Shown piece after piece: positions 43,607 to 51,286 of a stretch of 64,000 bases of DNA. The stretch's first letter is position 1; every line of letters begins with the position of its first letter. The stretch lies in assembly GCA_965229685.1 (NCBI GenBank), contig OZ245920.1, positions 806,001-870,000 on the forward strand. Direction: 5' to 3'. The DNA comes from Pacificispira sp033344895 (GTDB taxonomy: Bacteria > Pseudomonadota > Alphaproteobacteria > UBA8366 > Aestuariispiraceae). The translations under genes were made by a program, and so were the position numbers. The notes under the pieces are model-generated. The model did no database searches. It saw nothing but the letters and a program-made list of their open reading frames with translations, and was not told the origin of the DNA.

Positions 43607-46426
43607 ATGAGCGAGCAGAACAGCGGTTCGGGGATGAGCCAGGAGGAGTTGGACGATCTCGTCGCCTCCACCGATACGGGCGGCCGAAATCCCTCCAACA
43701 AGGGCATTCTGAAGGCGATGGCGATCATTGCCTTCCTGTGGGCGCTGTTCCAGGTCTGGATTGCCTCACCGATTCCCTATGAAGTCGGTATCGGGGTTTT
43801 CTCCAGCCGGGAAGCGCGGTCGATCCACCTGGCCCTGGCCCTGATCCTCTGCTTCATGGCCTATCCGGCCTTCAAGCGGTCGCCACGATCGTATATCCCG
43901 ATCACGGACTGGATTCTTCTCATTGCCGGGGCATTCGCGGCCTTCTATCTGTTCGCCGCCGATCTGGCGATTGTCGGAGAGATCTTCGGCACCCGCCTGA
44001 GCGACCGACCCAACAATCCGAATACGTTCGATATCGTCGTCTTCTGCGTCGGCATTGTCTGCCTGTTCGAGGCGACGCGCCGCAGCCTTGGGCCGCCTCT
44101 GGCGATCCTTGGTATCCTCTTCCTGCTCTATACCTATTTCGGGGAGTATTTCCCGGGGCTGCTGGAATGGAAGGGCGCCAGTTTCGGTGCGATGGCCTAT
44201 CACCAGTGGCTGTCGCAATCCGGCGTCTTCGGCATTGCACTGGGGGTGTCGACCGATCTCGTCTTCCTGTTCGTCCTGTTCGGCGCGCTCCTGGATAAGG
44301 CCGGGGCGGGCAGCTACTTCATCAAGGTCGCCTTCTCCCTGATGGGGCATCTGCGCGGCGGTCCGGCCAAGGCGGCCGTCGTCGCCTCCGGGATGACCGG
44401 GCTGATTTCCGGCTCGTCGATCGCCAATGTCGTGACCACCGGGACCTTCACGATTCCGATGATGAAACGGGTCGGCTTCAGCAACGAGAAAGCCGGCGCA
44501 GTCGAGGTCGCATCCTCGGTGAACGGGCAGATCATGCCGCCGGTCATGGGCGCGGCTGCCTTCCTGATGGTCGAGTACGTCAATATTCCGTATTTCGACG
44601 TCGTTAAACACGCCTTCCTGCCGGCGATCATCAGCTACATCGCGCTGGTCTATATCGTCCATCTAGAGGCAATGAAGCAGAACATGCAGGCGCTGCCGCG
44701 CGCGACAGAGGCCAAGCCGGTGAAACTGCAGATACTGTCCTTCCTGATGACTGCGGCGATGTTCGTTGCCATCGGTGGCGGCGTTGCCTGGCTGGCGGAT
44801 GCCTATCTGGCCCTGCAATCGGCCCCTGAGCTGATGCTGGCGGCTGGTGTCGCGCTGGTCGCGCTCATCGCGCTGTGCAAAGGGATTTCCGCTTCCGCGT
44901 CCGAAGGGACCAAGGCAGCGGTGTTCTCGACCTTCACGATGGTGGTCGGGTACTGCATCGTCGGCGGCTTCTTCCTGATGTATCTGCTGGATGCGCTGGA
45001 ACAGGGGCTGGACGGCGCCGGGCTGGGCTTCCTGCTGCCCTGGATCGTCGGGCTGCTGCTGATCCTGGTCTATGCCTTCCTGGTGCGCATCTGCGCGACC
45101 TATCCGGATCTGGAACCGGACGATCCGGATTCCGAGATCGTGTCTCTGCCGCTTCCAAAGCCGACCATCATGTCGGGCCTGCACTTCCTGCTGCCGGTTC
45201 TGCTGCTGATCTGGATGCTGATGGTGGAGCGCAAGTCGCCCAGCCTGTCGGCCTTCTGGGCGGTAGCCCTGATGATGTTCATCCTGATCACGCAGCGCAG
45301 TCTGTTTGCCTTCTTCCGCGGACAGACCGGCGGCCAGCTTGGGCAAGGTGTCCGGGATCTGGTCGACGGCATGATCGCCGGTGCCCGGAACATGATCGGG
45401 ATCGGCATCGCCACGGCCGCCGCCGGTGTGATCGTCGGTTCCGTCTCGCAAACCGGTATCGGCAGCGCCTTGGCGGATCTTGTGGAACTTCTGTCCCAGG
45501 GACAGTTGATCCTGATCCTGATTTGGACGGCGATCCTCAGCCTCATCCTGGGCATGGGCCTGCCGACGACGGCGAACTACATCGTCGTGTCGTCGTTGCT
45601 GGCCCCTGTCGTGGTCGCGCTGGGGCAGCAGAACGGATTGGTCGTTCCGCTCATCGCGGTGCACCTCTTCGTCTTCTACTTCGGGATCATGGCGGACGTA
45701 ACCCCACCGGTCGGACTTGCGTCCTTTGCGGCTGCGGCCGTGTCCGGCGGGGACCCGATCAAGACGGGCTTTGTCGCCTTCTTCTATTCCATGCGCACGG
45801 CACTGCTGCCGTTCCTGTTCATCTTCAACACCGATCTGCTGCTGATCGACGTCGGGCCGACGGAGGCGGTCCTTGTCTTCGTGGTTGCCACGGCGGCGAT
45901 GTTGATATTCACAGCCGGATTCCAGGGCTACTTCCTTGCTCGATCTCGGATTTATGAATCGGTGCTGCTGATCCTGATTGCCTTCTCGCTGTTCAGACCG
46001 GGCTTCTGGATGGACATGATCATCGAGCCGACGAACAGCGTCCCGCCGGGCAGCATCGTCGAGCAGTTCGAAAGGGCAGAACCGGGGACAGAATTGCGCT
46101 TCCAGGTCGATGGGCTGGATAGCGTCGGCGAGCCGCTATCCTTCACCGCAATCGTCGAGGTCCCGGAAGGGGAAACCGGCGAGGAGCGGATTGCCAATTT
46201 CGGGCTGGAACTGCTGATCGACGGCAACGATGTGACGATCGACAATGTCTCATTCGATTCCCCGGCCGATGAGCAGGGCGTCTTCGACTGGGATCAGAAG
46301 ATCGTCGATGTGAAGGTGCCGGCTGATCAACCGCCGAAGGAATTGATCTGGATTCCGGCGCTTGTGCTTCTGGGCTTCGTCGCGCTGCTGCAGTCGCGTC
46401 GCCAGAAATCCCTGGCCACCGCATAG
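43607..46426 (+). CDS. Fused TRAP transporter permease (TAXI type, 4TM-12TM fusion)
   Basis: A 939-residue inner-membrane protein joining the small (DctQ-like) and large (DctM-like) TRAP subunits, typical of TAXI systems, which import solutes using a Na+ or H+ gradient. The N-terminus is soluble (about 30 residues), followed by many hydrophobic helices. Large-subunit motifs include VVASGMTGLISGSSIANVVT, NGQIMPPVMGAAAFLMVEY, GMGLPTTANYIVVSSLLAP and FYFGIMADVTPPVGLASFAA. A C-terminal part (about 820-939) resembles the DUF3394 extension of these permeases. ATG preceded by AGGGGGAATAGGGC. Placed behind three binding proteins and before uspA. Confidence 0.95.
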   Translation: MSEQNSGSGMSQEELDDLVASTDTGGRNPSNKGILKAMAIIAFLWALFQVWIASPIPYEVGIGVFSSREARSIHLALALILCFMAYPAFKRSPRSYIPITDWILLIAGAFAAFYLFAADLAIVGEIFGTRLSDRPNNPNTFDIVVFCVGIVCLFEATRRSLGPPLAILGILFLLYTYFGEYFPGLLEWKGASFGAMAYHQWLSQSGVFGIALGVSTDLVFLFVLFGALLDKAGAGSYFIKVAFSLMGHLRGGPAKAAVVASGMTGLISGSSIANVVTTGTFTIPMMKRVGFSNEKAGAVEVASSVNGQIMPPVMGAAAFLMVEYVNIPYFDVVKHAFLPAIISYIALVYIVHLEAMKQNMQALPRATEAKPVKLQILSFLMTAAMFVAIGGGVAWLADAYLALQSAPELMLAAGVALVALIALCKGISASASEGTKAAVFSTFTMVVGYCIVGGFFLMYLLDALEQGLDGAGLGFLLPWIVGLLLILVYAFLVRICATYPDLEPDDPDSEIVSLPLPKPTIMSGLHFLLPVLLLIWMLMVERKSPSLSAFWAVALMMFILITQRSLFAFFRGQTGGQLGQGVRDLVDGMIAGARNMIGIGIATAAAGVIVGSVSQTGIGSALADLVELLSQGQLILILIWTAILSLILGMGLPTTANYIVVSSLLAPVVVALGQQNGLVVPLIAVHLFVFYFGIMADVTPPVGLASFAAAAVSGGDPIKTGFVAFFYSMRTALLPFLFIFNTDLLLIDVGPTEAVLVFVVATAAMLIFTAGFQGYFLARSRIYESVLLILIAFSLFRPGFWMDMIIEPTNSVPPGSIVEQFERAEPGTELRFQVDGLDSVGEPLSFTAIVEVPEGETGEERIANFGLELLIDGNDVTIDNVSFDSPADEQGVFDWDQKIVDVKVPADQPPKELIWIPALVLLGFVALLQSRRQKSLATA

Positions 46427-46438
46427 GGAGGGAAGGAT

Positions 46439-46867
46439 ATGTACAAGAACGTTCTGCTCGCCGTTGATCTCGGCGAGGACCTGTCTTGGCAGCGGGCGCT
46501 ACCGGAATCCCTGAACCTGTTGAGCGGTCAGGACGGGGTGCTCCATATCATGACGGTCGTGCCCGATTTCGGTATGACGATCGTCGGCTCGTTCTTTCCC
46601 GCCGATTACGAAAAGAAGGCGCTGAAGGAGGCTAACGAGCGCTTGCACGCCTTCGTGGCCGACCACGTGCCCAAGGGCATCAAGGTACAGCATATCGTGA
46701 AGCACGGCTCCCCGGCGGAGGAAATCCTGGAAACGGCAAAGCAGGTGCCGACCGATCTGATCGTGATCGGGTCGCACCGGCCGGGTATGGATCACGCGCT
46801 GCTGGGATCGGTCGCGTCCAAGGTCGTGGCGCGGGCGACCTGCTCGGTCCTGATAGTGCGGGAGTAG
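46439..46867 (+). CDS. Universal stress protein (UspA family), TRAP-linked
   Basis: A 142-residue Usp fold protein: YKNVLLAVDL start, VVPDFGM, and the nucleotide-binding tail LIVIGSHRPGMDHALLGSVAS. The second Gly of the G-2x-G motif is Arg (GSHR), as in UspF/UspG-type members; ATP/AMP binding is therefore likely but not sure. Usp genes often follow TRAP permeases; the Halomonas TeaD example lowers TRAP activity, so a regulatory role on the transporter is inferred. GGGAGGGAAGGAT gives a strong ribosome site 12 bp after the permease gene. Converges with the P460-like gene. Confidence 0.92.
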   Translation: MYKNVLLAVDLGEDLSWQRALPESLNLLSGQDGVLHIMTVVPDFGMTIVGSFFPADYEKKALKEANERLHAFVADHVPKGIKVQHIVKHGSPAEEILETAKQVPTDLIVIGSHRPGMDHALLGSVASKVVARATCSVLIVRE

Positions 46868-46901
46868 AAGAAGCCGAACGACGGTCAGACGGCGCGGTGG
46901 A

Positions 46902-48110
46902 TCAGATCCCCGTGCCGTTTTCCGTATCTTCGAGGAAAGGCGGCGGGTCGACTTCCAATTGCGGGATCGGCAACAGCGGGTCCGTCGCTTCCGACAGTTC
47001 GAGATCAAGTCCGGTCATCGGCGTCGCGGGGGCCGGCGCCTCGGAAATGTCGGTGTCGTCCATGGGCATTTCACCCATGGTTTCTTCGCTTTCCAACGGA
47101 GGGGGCGGTTCCGCAGCTGCGGTTTCCTGTTCGATCTGGAGCGACGGCTCGAGGCTTTGCTCATTCTCCTCCAGCGGGGCCAGAGGGTCGAGCGGCGCGT
47201 TCGGATCAAGCGGCTGCAACGGGTCCAGCGGGGCCAGCGGATCGAGCGGTGCGAGAGGATCCTGAGATATCCCCGGCTGCAGAGTGGCGTTCGGATCGAA
47301 ACTCGAAGCCGGCGGCGGGGCCAGTGGATCAAGCGGAGCGGAGCTGTCGGTCGGTGACAGGATCGCCCCGGGATCCAACGGTGCGCCACCATCGGAAAGG
47401 TCGTTTTCCGTGATCGGCGGCGACGGCTCGGGCGCGTTGGCAGGCATCATGCCGTCGTTCAGCAATGCCAGGTAAATCCGGTCCGCAGAGGGGGCTGCGC
47501 AATCCTGACACACCGTCAGAGCGTCGGCTCCCGGACCCTTCGTGACGCCGATGATAGAGCCGTCCGGGCCGATCATGGTCTGGCGCCAGTTGCCGCGCCC
47601 GAAGGTGTAACCCTGGCTCATCTTTTCGTAGAGCATCAGTGGTTCGGCCACCAGCCGGCCGTCTTCGGCAATGGAAAATCCGGCGGCCGCTACGGTCGCG
47701 CCGACCGGCAGGTCCCGGTCCAGCCACAGGGTCGTTTCTTCCCCCACAGCCCGATCATTGCCGTAGACGACAAGATAGCGGGATCCGATCTCGTCGTATT
47801 TGAACGGCGCGTAGGAGGAGCGCTCCCATTCGCCAAAGATGCGCGCAAGGACGTGTTTCGATTGGGCGTAACCGGCCAGAAGCTGCTCCTCGAAGCAGGC
47901 ATAGGCGTCGTCCAACGCGTCGGGGCTGGGACCATTCATGCCGTCGCCCTGCGCCTCCATCGCGTGATGTCGGACGTAGCAGGCTTTTTCGTTGGCCATT
48001 TCATCAGCCTGAAGGCCAGCTGTGGCTGTCAGTCCAATGGCCAGGGTTCCGGCCCATGCAATGCAGCGCGCCGATTTCGGCCTGCGCGTTCCATTGTTGG
48101 AAAAGCCCAT
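46902..48110 (-). CDS. Exported protein with P460-like domain lacking the heme His and a Pro/Leu repeat tail
   Basis: A 402-residue protein with an N-terminal signal segment (about 14-37, ending LQADEM). Residues about 45-235 follow the pattern of cytochrome P460 domains: RYLVVYGN, LPVGATVAAAGFSIAEDGR, MLYEKMSQGYTFGRGNWRQTMIGPDGS, and a terminal Cys pair. Where P460 proteins have CxxCH, this has CQDCAAPSAD, so the heme-binding His is absent and heme is unlikely to be held in the usual way. The remaining ~165 residues are acidic and Pro-rich, with repeats of a LDPLAP type near 280-345. ATG at 48110 has GAGGG six bases upstream; the frame is open 19 codons more. Function unknown. Confidence 0.7.
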   Translation of the reverse strand: MGFSNNGTRRPKSARCIAWAGTLAIGLTATAGLQADEMANEKACYVRHHAMEAQGDGMNGPSPDALDDAYACFEEQLLAGYAQSKHVLARIFGEWERSSYAPFKYDEIGSRYLVVYGNDRAVGEETTLWLDRDLPVGATVAAAGFSIAEDGRLVAEPLMLYEKMSQGYTFGRGNWRQTMIGPDGSIIGVTKGPGADALTVCQDCAAPSADRIYLALLNDGMMPANAPEPSPPITENDLSDGGAPLDPGAILSPTDSSAPLDPLAPPPASSFDPNATLQPGISQDPLAPLDPLAPLDPLQPLDPNAPLDPLAPLEENEQSLEPSLQIEQETAAAEPPPPLESEETMGEMPMDDTDISEAPAPATPMTGLDLELSEATDPLLPIPQLEVDPPPFLEDTENGTGI

Positions 48111-48129
48111 GATCTGCCCTCGCTCCGAA

Positions 48130-48576
48130 TTAAACCTGCCCGGTGGAGTCGATAGACCGATTCGCACCCGATTCGGAAGGATTTTCTTGCGATTTCCGGT
48201 TGGTTCGAAACCAGTTCAGGCCGATGGCGCCGAACACGATCCATGCAATAGCCAGAAGGCTGCCGCCGACGGGGACAATCGCGATGACTGGCCGGAAGCC
48301 CGTCAAGGCGAGGACCAGAAGGCCGCCGCTGAAACAGATCAGGCCGATGCTGAACAGGACCCCCGCCGCAGTCACCAGCCTGCCGGAGTTGCGCAGGCCG
48401 ATTAGCGCGCAAAGTGCCAGGGCAGGGGCATGAAGAAGCAGGTAGGTTCCGCCGGTTTCGATCCATTCGATTTCCTTGGGCGCCAGGGTGTCCTGAAGCG
48501 CATGGGCGGCCATGGCGGAAAATGCGACGCCTGCGGCGCCCGCGAGCCCTGCCAGAAACATGAAAAGTTGCGCCAT
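48130..48576 (-). CDS. DUF423 (YgdD-like) membrane protein
   Basis: A 148-residue protein with four predicted helices: FMFLAGLAGAAGVAFSAMAAHAL, LLLHAPALALCALIGL, LVTAAGVLFSIGLICFSGGL and an IAWIVFGAIG region. The GAHAL-like start, HAPALAL in helix two, and FSGGLLVLALTG in helix three fit the DUF423/YgdD family, whose function is not settled. The polar tail (about 123-148) is longer than in E. coli YgdD. It lies 19 bp before the start of the P460-like gene on the same strand, so the two may be co-transcribed. GGAG eight bases before the ATG. Confidence 0.9.
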   Translation of the reverse strand: MAQLFMFLAGLAGAAGVAFSAMAAHALQDTLAPKEIEWIETGGTYLLLHAPALALCALIGLRNSGRLVTAAGVLFSIGLICFSGGLLVLALTGFRPVIAIVPVGGSLLAIAWIVFGAIGLNWFRTNRKSQENPSESGANRSIDSTGQV

Positions 48577-48684
48577 CCAAGAGGCTCCGTTTCGTTGCCG
48601 ATGCCAGACGCCTACCGCGATTCAGTCTGTTGGGATCGCGAAATCATGCCCATGAAACCAGACCTATGAAATCAAACCAGGCGT

Positions 48685-48718
48685 GGAAAACAAAAGGGCC
48701 CGCATCGAGCGAGCCCTT
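48685..48718 (-). terminator. Intrinsic terminator for the Ala/Glu-rich small gene
   Basis: Read on the reverse strand, AAGGGC (48718-48713) and CGC (48711-48709) pair with GCG (48703-48701) and GCCCTT (48699-48694), followed by TTTTGTTTT. It lies 40 bp after the stop codon of the gene at 48759-49226 and upstream of the DUF423 gene, which separates these two transcription units. Confidence 0.8.
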
Positions 48719-48758
48719 CTTGATCTGCGATCTAACGGACAGGTAGTCGTACTGTCGG

Positions 48759-49226
48759 TCAGGCGAACTGATCCACCAACTGACCCAGCGCCCGCGTCTG
48801 TTCGGACTGCTGATCCTGGTTGCCGTTGACCGTCGTTGAGTTCTCCTCGTCCACGGCCTGCTGATTGGTGCCGTTCACGCCACCGACCTGCGTGGACTGA
48901 GCCACGGCCTCGATACCGCCAACCGTCGCATCATCATTCGCGGGCTGCGCGTCGTCCTGCGCCCGGACAAGGAATTCCTGCGCGGCATTGCTCAGGACAA
49001 CCGCGTCTTCCTGATCTTCCAGGGCGGCCTGGGACTCGCTCTCTTCCTGGGCGGCAGCTTCCTGAGTCCGGGCCTCTTCCTCGGCCGCAGCCTCTACACG
49101 CTGCTCTTCCCGGGCGGCTTCCTGAGACCGGGATTCCTCTGCGCGCCTTTGCGCCGCGGCCTCCGCGTCAAAGAAACTGCGGGTCGTGCCCGGATTAAAT
49201 CCGCCAATTCCACCGATGTCGGCCAT
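48759..49226 (-). CDS. Small Ala/Glu/Gln-rich coiled-coil protein, unknown function
   Basis: A 155-residue acidic protein without signal peptide or membrane segment. Residues about 19-72 are an uninterrupted Ala/Glu/Arg/Gln-rich stretch likely to form one long helix or coiled coil; then SNAAQEFLVRAQDD, and a Gln/Asn/Thr/Gly-rich tail. The N-terminus MADIGGIGGFNPG is Gly-rich. I do not recognise a family. A strong ribosome site (GAGGTGA) precedes the ATG, and a good promoter, a palindrome in the leader and an intrinsic terminator make it a complete single-gene unit, which argues it is really expressed. Confidence 0.8.
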   Translation of the reverse strand: MADIGGIGGFNPGTTRSFFDAEAAAQRRAEESRSQEAAREEQRVEAAAEEEARTQEAAAQEESESQAALEDQEDAVVLSNAAQEFLVRAQDDAQPANDDATVGGIEAVAQSTQVGGVNGTNQQAVDEENSTTVNGNQDQQSEQTRALGQLVDQFA

Positions 49227-49299
49227 ACCGTCACCTCATTATTCTGCGAATGCCAAAGGAGCCGTTGGTCCTTTCGTTCGCGCTACCCTGATACCGTGA

Positions 49300-49315
49300 A
49301 GTGCCAGATGGCACT
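49300..49315 (-). promoter_or_regulatory. Perfect 7-bp palindrome in the leader of the small gene
   Basis: AGTGCCA (49300-49306) is mirrored by TGGCACT (49309-49315) with two bases between, too short a loop for an RNA hairpin and so more like a protein-binding operator. It lies about 17-32 bases downstream of the expected transcription start of the gene at 48759-49226. Confidence 0.5.
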
Positions 49316-49338
49316 CATCAGACATCTGGATACTCGAA

Positions 49339-49367
49339 AATATAGGTTAATTCGGCGGAAAACTCAA
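49339..49367 (-). promoter_or_regulatory. σ70-type promoter before the small coiled-coil gene
   Basis: Reverse strand: TTGAGT (49367-49362), a 17-base spacer and TATATT (49344-49339). Both hexamers are close to consensus. It points to the gene starting at 49226, leaving a leader of roughly 105 bases. Confidence 0.75.
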
Positions 49368-49417
49368 GGTTTAGGCAGCATTTGATCTAAACCTCAGAAG
49401 GAGGGCCCGCTTCAGAA

Positions 49418-50314
49418 TTACATCCTGTCCCGTCGCGGGTCGAAGGCATCCTGCAGACCGTCCCCCAGGAAATTGAAGGCGATCACCGCCGTCAGGATGG
49501 CCAGTCCTGGCCAGAGCGCCAATTCGGGGGTCGCGAACAGATAGTCCTGCGCATTGGTCAGCATATTGCCCCAACTCGGGGTCGGCGGCTGAATGCCCAG
49601 GCCGAGGAAACTCAGCACGCTTTCCAGCAGGATGATCTTTCCGACGGACAGTGTCGTTGCGACGATGATCGGTGACAGCGTGTTCGGCAGAATATGGCGC
49701 CGGATGACATAGAGCGGCGGGGCGCCCTGGGCCCTGGCCGCCACCACGAATTCGCGTGATTTCAGGCTCATCGTCTCGGCGCGGACGAGGCGCGCGACGG
49801 TGGGCCAGGCCACAAGGGAGATGATCAAAACGATGAGTGCCAGCCCGGAGCCGCCGTCGACCCATCCGAGCCCAAGCTTCTTCAGATCGACCGCCGACAG
49901 GACGATCAGCAGCGGCAGCAGCGGCAGACTGATGACACCGTCTGTACAGCGCATCAGCAGACGGTCCGCCCATCCACCGAAATAGCCGGCAGCAAGACCG
50001 ATCATGGTGCCAATCACGGCGGCCGTTACAGCGGTGGTCAGCCCGACGCTCAACGAAGCGCGGCTTCCCAGAATGAGACGGGCAAGGATATCGCGCCCGG
50101 CCTCGTCCGTGCCCAGTGGATGGCCCGGTCCGGCGGGCTGATTGCGGGCGAAGAGGTTCGTTGCGTGCGGGTCCAGACCCAGCAAATCGAGGATCCAGGG
50201 GGCCAGCAGGGCAACCGCGATCAGAAACACCAGAGCCGCACCGGATGCCATGGCCATCTTGTTGGCCAGGAAGCGGTTCCGGATGCGCGTACTGCGCCGA
50301 ATGCCGACCGTCAC
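49418..50314 (-). CDS. Peptide-type ABC transporter permease, DppC/OppC-like
   Basis: A 298-residue inner-membrane permease. The N-terminus fits OppC/DppC proteins (RFLANKMAMASGAALVFLIAVALLAPW), followed by GTDEAGRDILARLILGSRASLSVGL, a characteristic DppC signature. The coupling loop that contacts the ATPase reads REFVVAARAQGAPPLYVIRRHILPN, and the C-terminus has LSFLGLGIQPPTPSWG. It starts four bases inside the preceding permease gene (ATGA overlap). It is the last gene of the set. No OppD/OppF-type ATPase gene follows. Confidence 0.95.
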   Translation of the reverse strand: MTVGIRRSTRIRNRFLANKMAMASGAALVFLIAVALLAPWILDLLGLDPHATNLFARNQPAGPGHPLGTDEAGRDILARLILGSRASLSVGLTTAVTAAVIGTMIGLAAGYFGGWADRLLMRCTDGVISLPLLPLLIVLSAVDLKKLGLGWVDGGSGLALIVLIISLVAWPTVARLVRAETMSLKSREFVVAARAQGAPPLYVIRRHILPNTLSPIIVATTLSVGKIILLESVLSFLGLGIQPPTPSWGNMLTNAQDYLFATPELALWPGLAILTAVIAFNFLGDGLQDAFDPRRDRM

Positions 50315-51279
50315 GACGTTTCCTCCTGATGTCGTGAGACGATCCGGGGGTCGAGGGCCGCATAGGCCAGGTCGGCGGCGATATTGGCCAGCAGGGTGAA
50401 CGCAGTGGCGATCATCAGGCCGATCAGGGCCAGATTGTAATCGTTGCCCATGATCGCCTCGTAGATCATGACGCCCATGCCCGGCCAGCCGAAGATCGCC
50501 TCGGTTATCAGCGCGCCCGAGAATAGGGTCCCGAAACTGAGCGCGATGACCGTAACCATCGGCAGAAGCGCATTGCGCAGTGCGTGCCCGAACAGGCGGC
50601 GCGGGGCCGATGCGCCCTTCGCCCGTGCCGTCCGGATATAGTCCTGCCCCAGCGTCTGCAGCATGGCGCCGCGCATGAAACGGGTGAAACCGCCGATCTC
50701 CGCCAGGGTAAGCGCCAGAACCGGCAGCATCATGTAACGCAAGGTTTCCAACAGGCCGCTACCGGGTTCCGCGGTGCCGCCCGCCGGCACCCAGCTTATG
50801 GGAACCGCGATATAGGCGATCAGCATCAGGGCGAGCCAGAAAGGCGGCACGGAAATTCCGGCGAAACTGATCAGATTGATCCCATAGTCGGAGAGGGAAT
50901 TCGGCCGGGAGGCCGCCAAGATTCCCAAAGGAATGGCGAGCAGAAGCGCCAGCACCGTGCTGGTTCCCAACAATTGCAGTGTGGCTGCCAATCTGGGCAG
51001 CAGGATGTCTCCGACCGGCTGCTGATACAGCCTGGAATAGCCGAATTCCCCCGACAGGGCGTTGCCGAGCCAATGGCCGTAGCGTTCCAGCAGGGGGCGG
51101 TCGAGGCCATAGAGCGCCTTGAGGCGGGCGATGTCCTCGGCGGTAATTTCGGGGTCGTCCGCGAACATCAGGTCGACGGGATCCCCGGGCATGAGTCCGA
51201 TCAGGACATAGCTGACAAAGGAGACGACCAGCAGTACGAGCAGGCTTTCCGCCAGCCGTCTTGCCGCGTAGTTCAACAT
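50311..51279 (-). CDS. Peptide-type ABC transporter permease, DppB/OppB-like
   Basis: A 322-residue inner-membrane permease. It starts LNYAARRLAESLLVLLVVSF and has the DppB hallmarks PGDPVDLMF, LDRPLLERYGHWLGNALSGEFGYS and FAGISVPPFWLALML. The ATPase-contact loop is GAMLQTLGQDYIRTARAKG, and the C-terminal AIFGWPGMGVMIYEAI is typical. It lies 7 bp after the binding-protein gene and overlaps the next permease by four bases. The ligand is probably a peptide, opine or nickel-type complex, which these motifs do not distinguish. Confidence 0.95.
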   Translation of the reverse strand: MLNYAARRLAESLLVLLVVSFVSYVLIGLMPGDPVDLMFADDPEITAEDIARLKALYGLDRPLLERYGHWLGNALSGEFGYSRLYQQPVGDILLPRLAATLQLLGTSTVLALLLAIPLGILAASRPNSLSDYGINLISFAGISVPPFWLALMLIAYIAVPISWVPAGGTAEPGSGLLETLRYMMLPVLALTLAEIGGFTRFMRGAMLQTLGQDYIRTARAKGASAPRRLFGHALRNALLPMVTVIALSFGTLFSGALITEAIFGWPGMGVMIYEAIMGNDYNLALIGLMIATAFTLLANIAADLAYAALDPRIVSRHQEETS

Positions 51280-51286
51280 CCCGCCG

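Noticed and set aside
46439..46867. UspA read as lacking nucleotide binding because of Arg in the glycine motif
   Set aside because: UspF/UspG-type proteins carry the same GSHRP form, so loss of binding cannot be concluded.
49300..49323. σ54 promoter read from TGGCAC in the small-gene leader
   Set aside because: No GC is found at the -12 place at the required distance; a σ70-type pair upstream explains the gene better.
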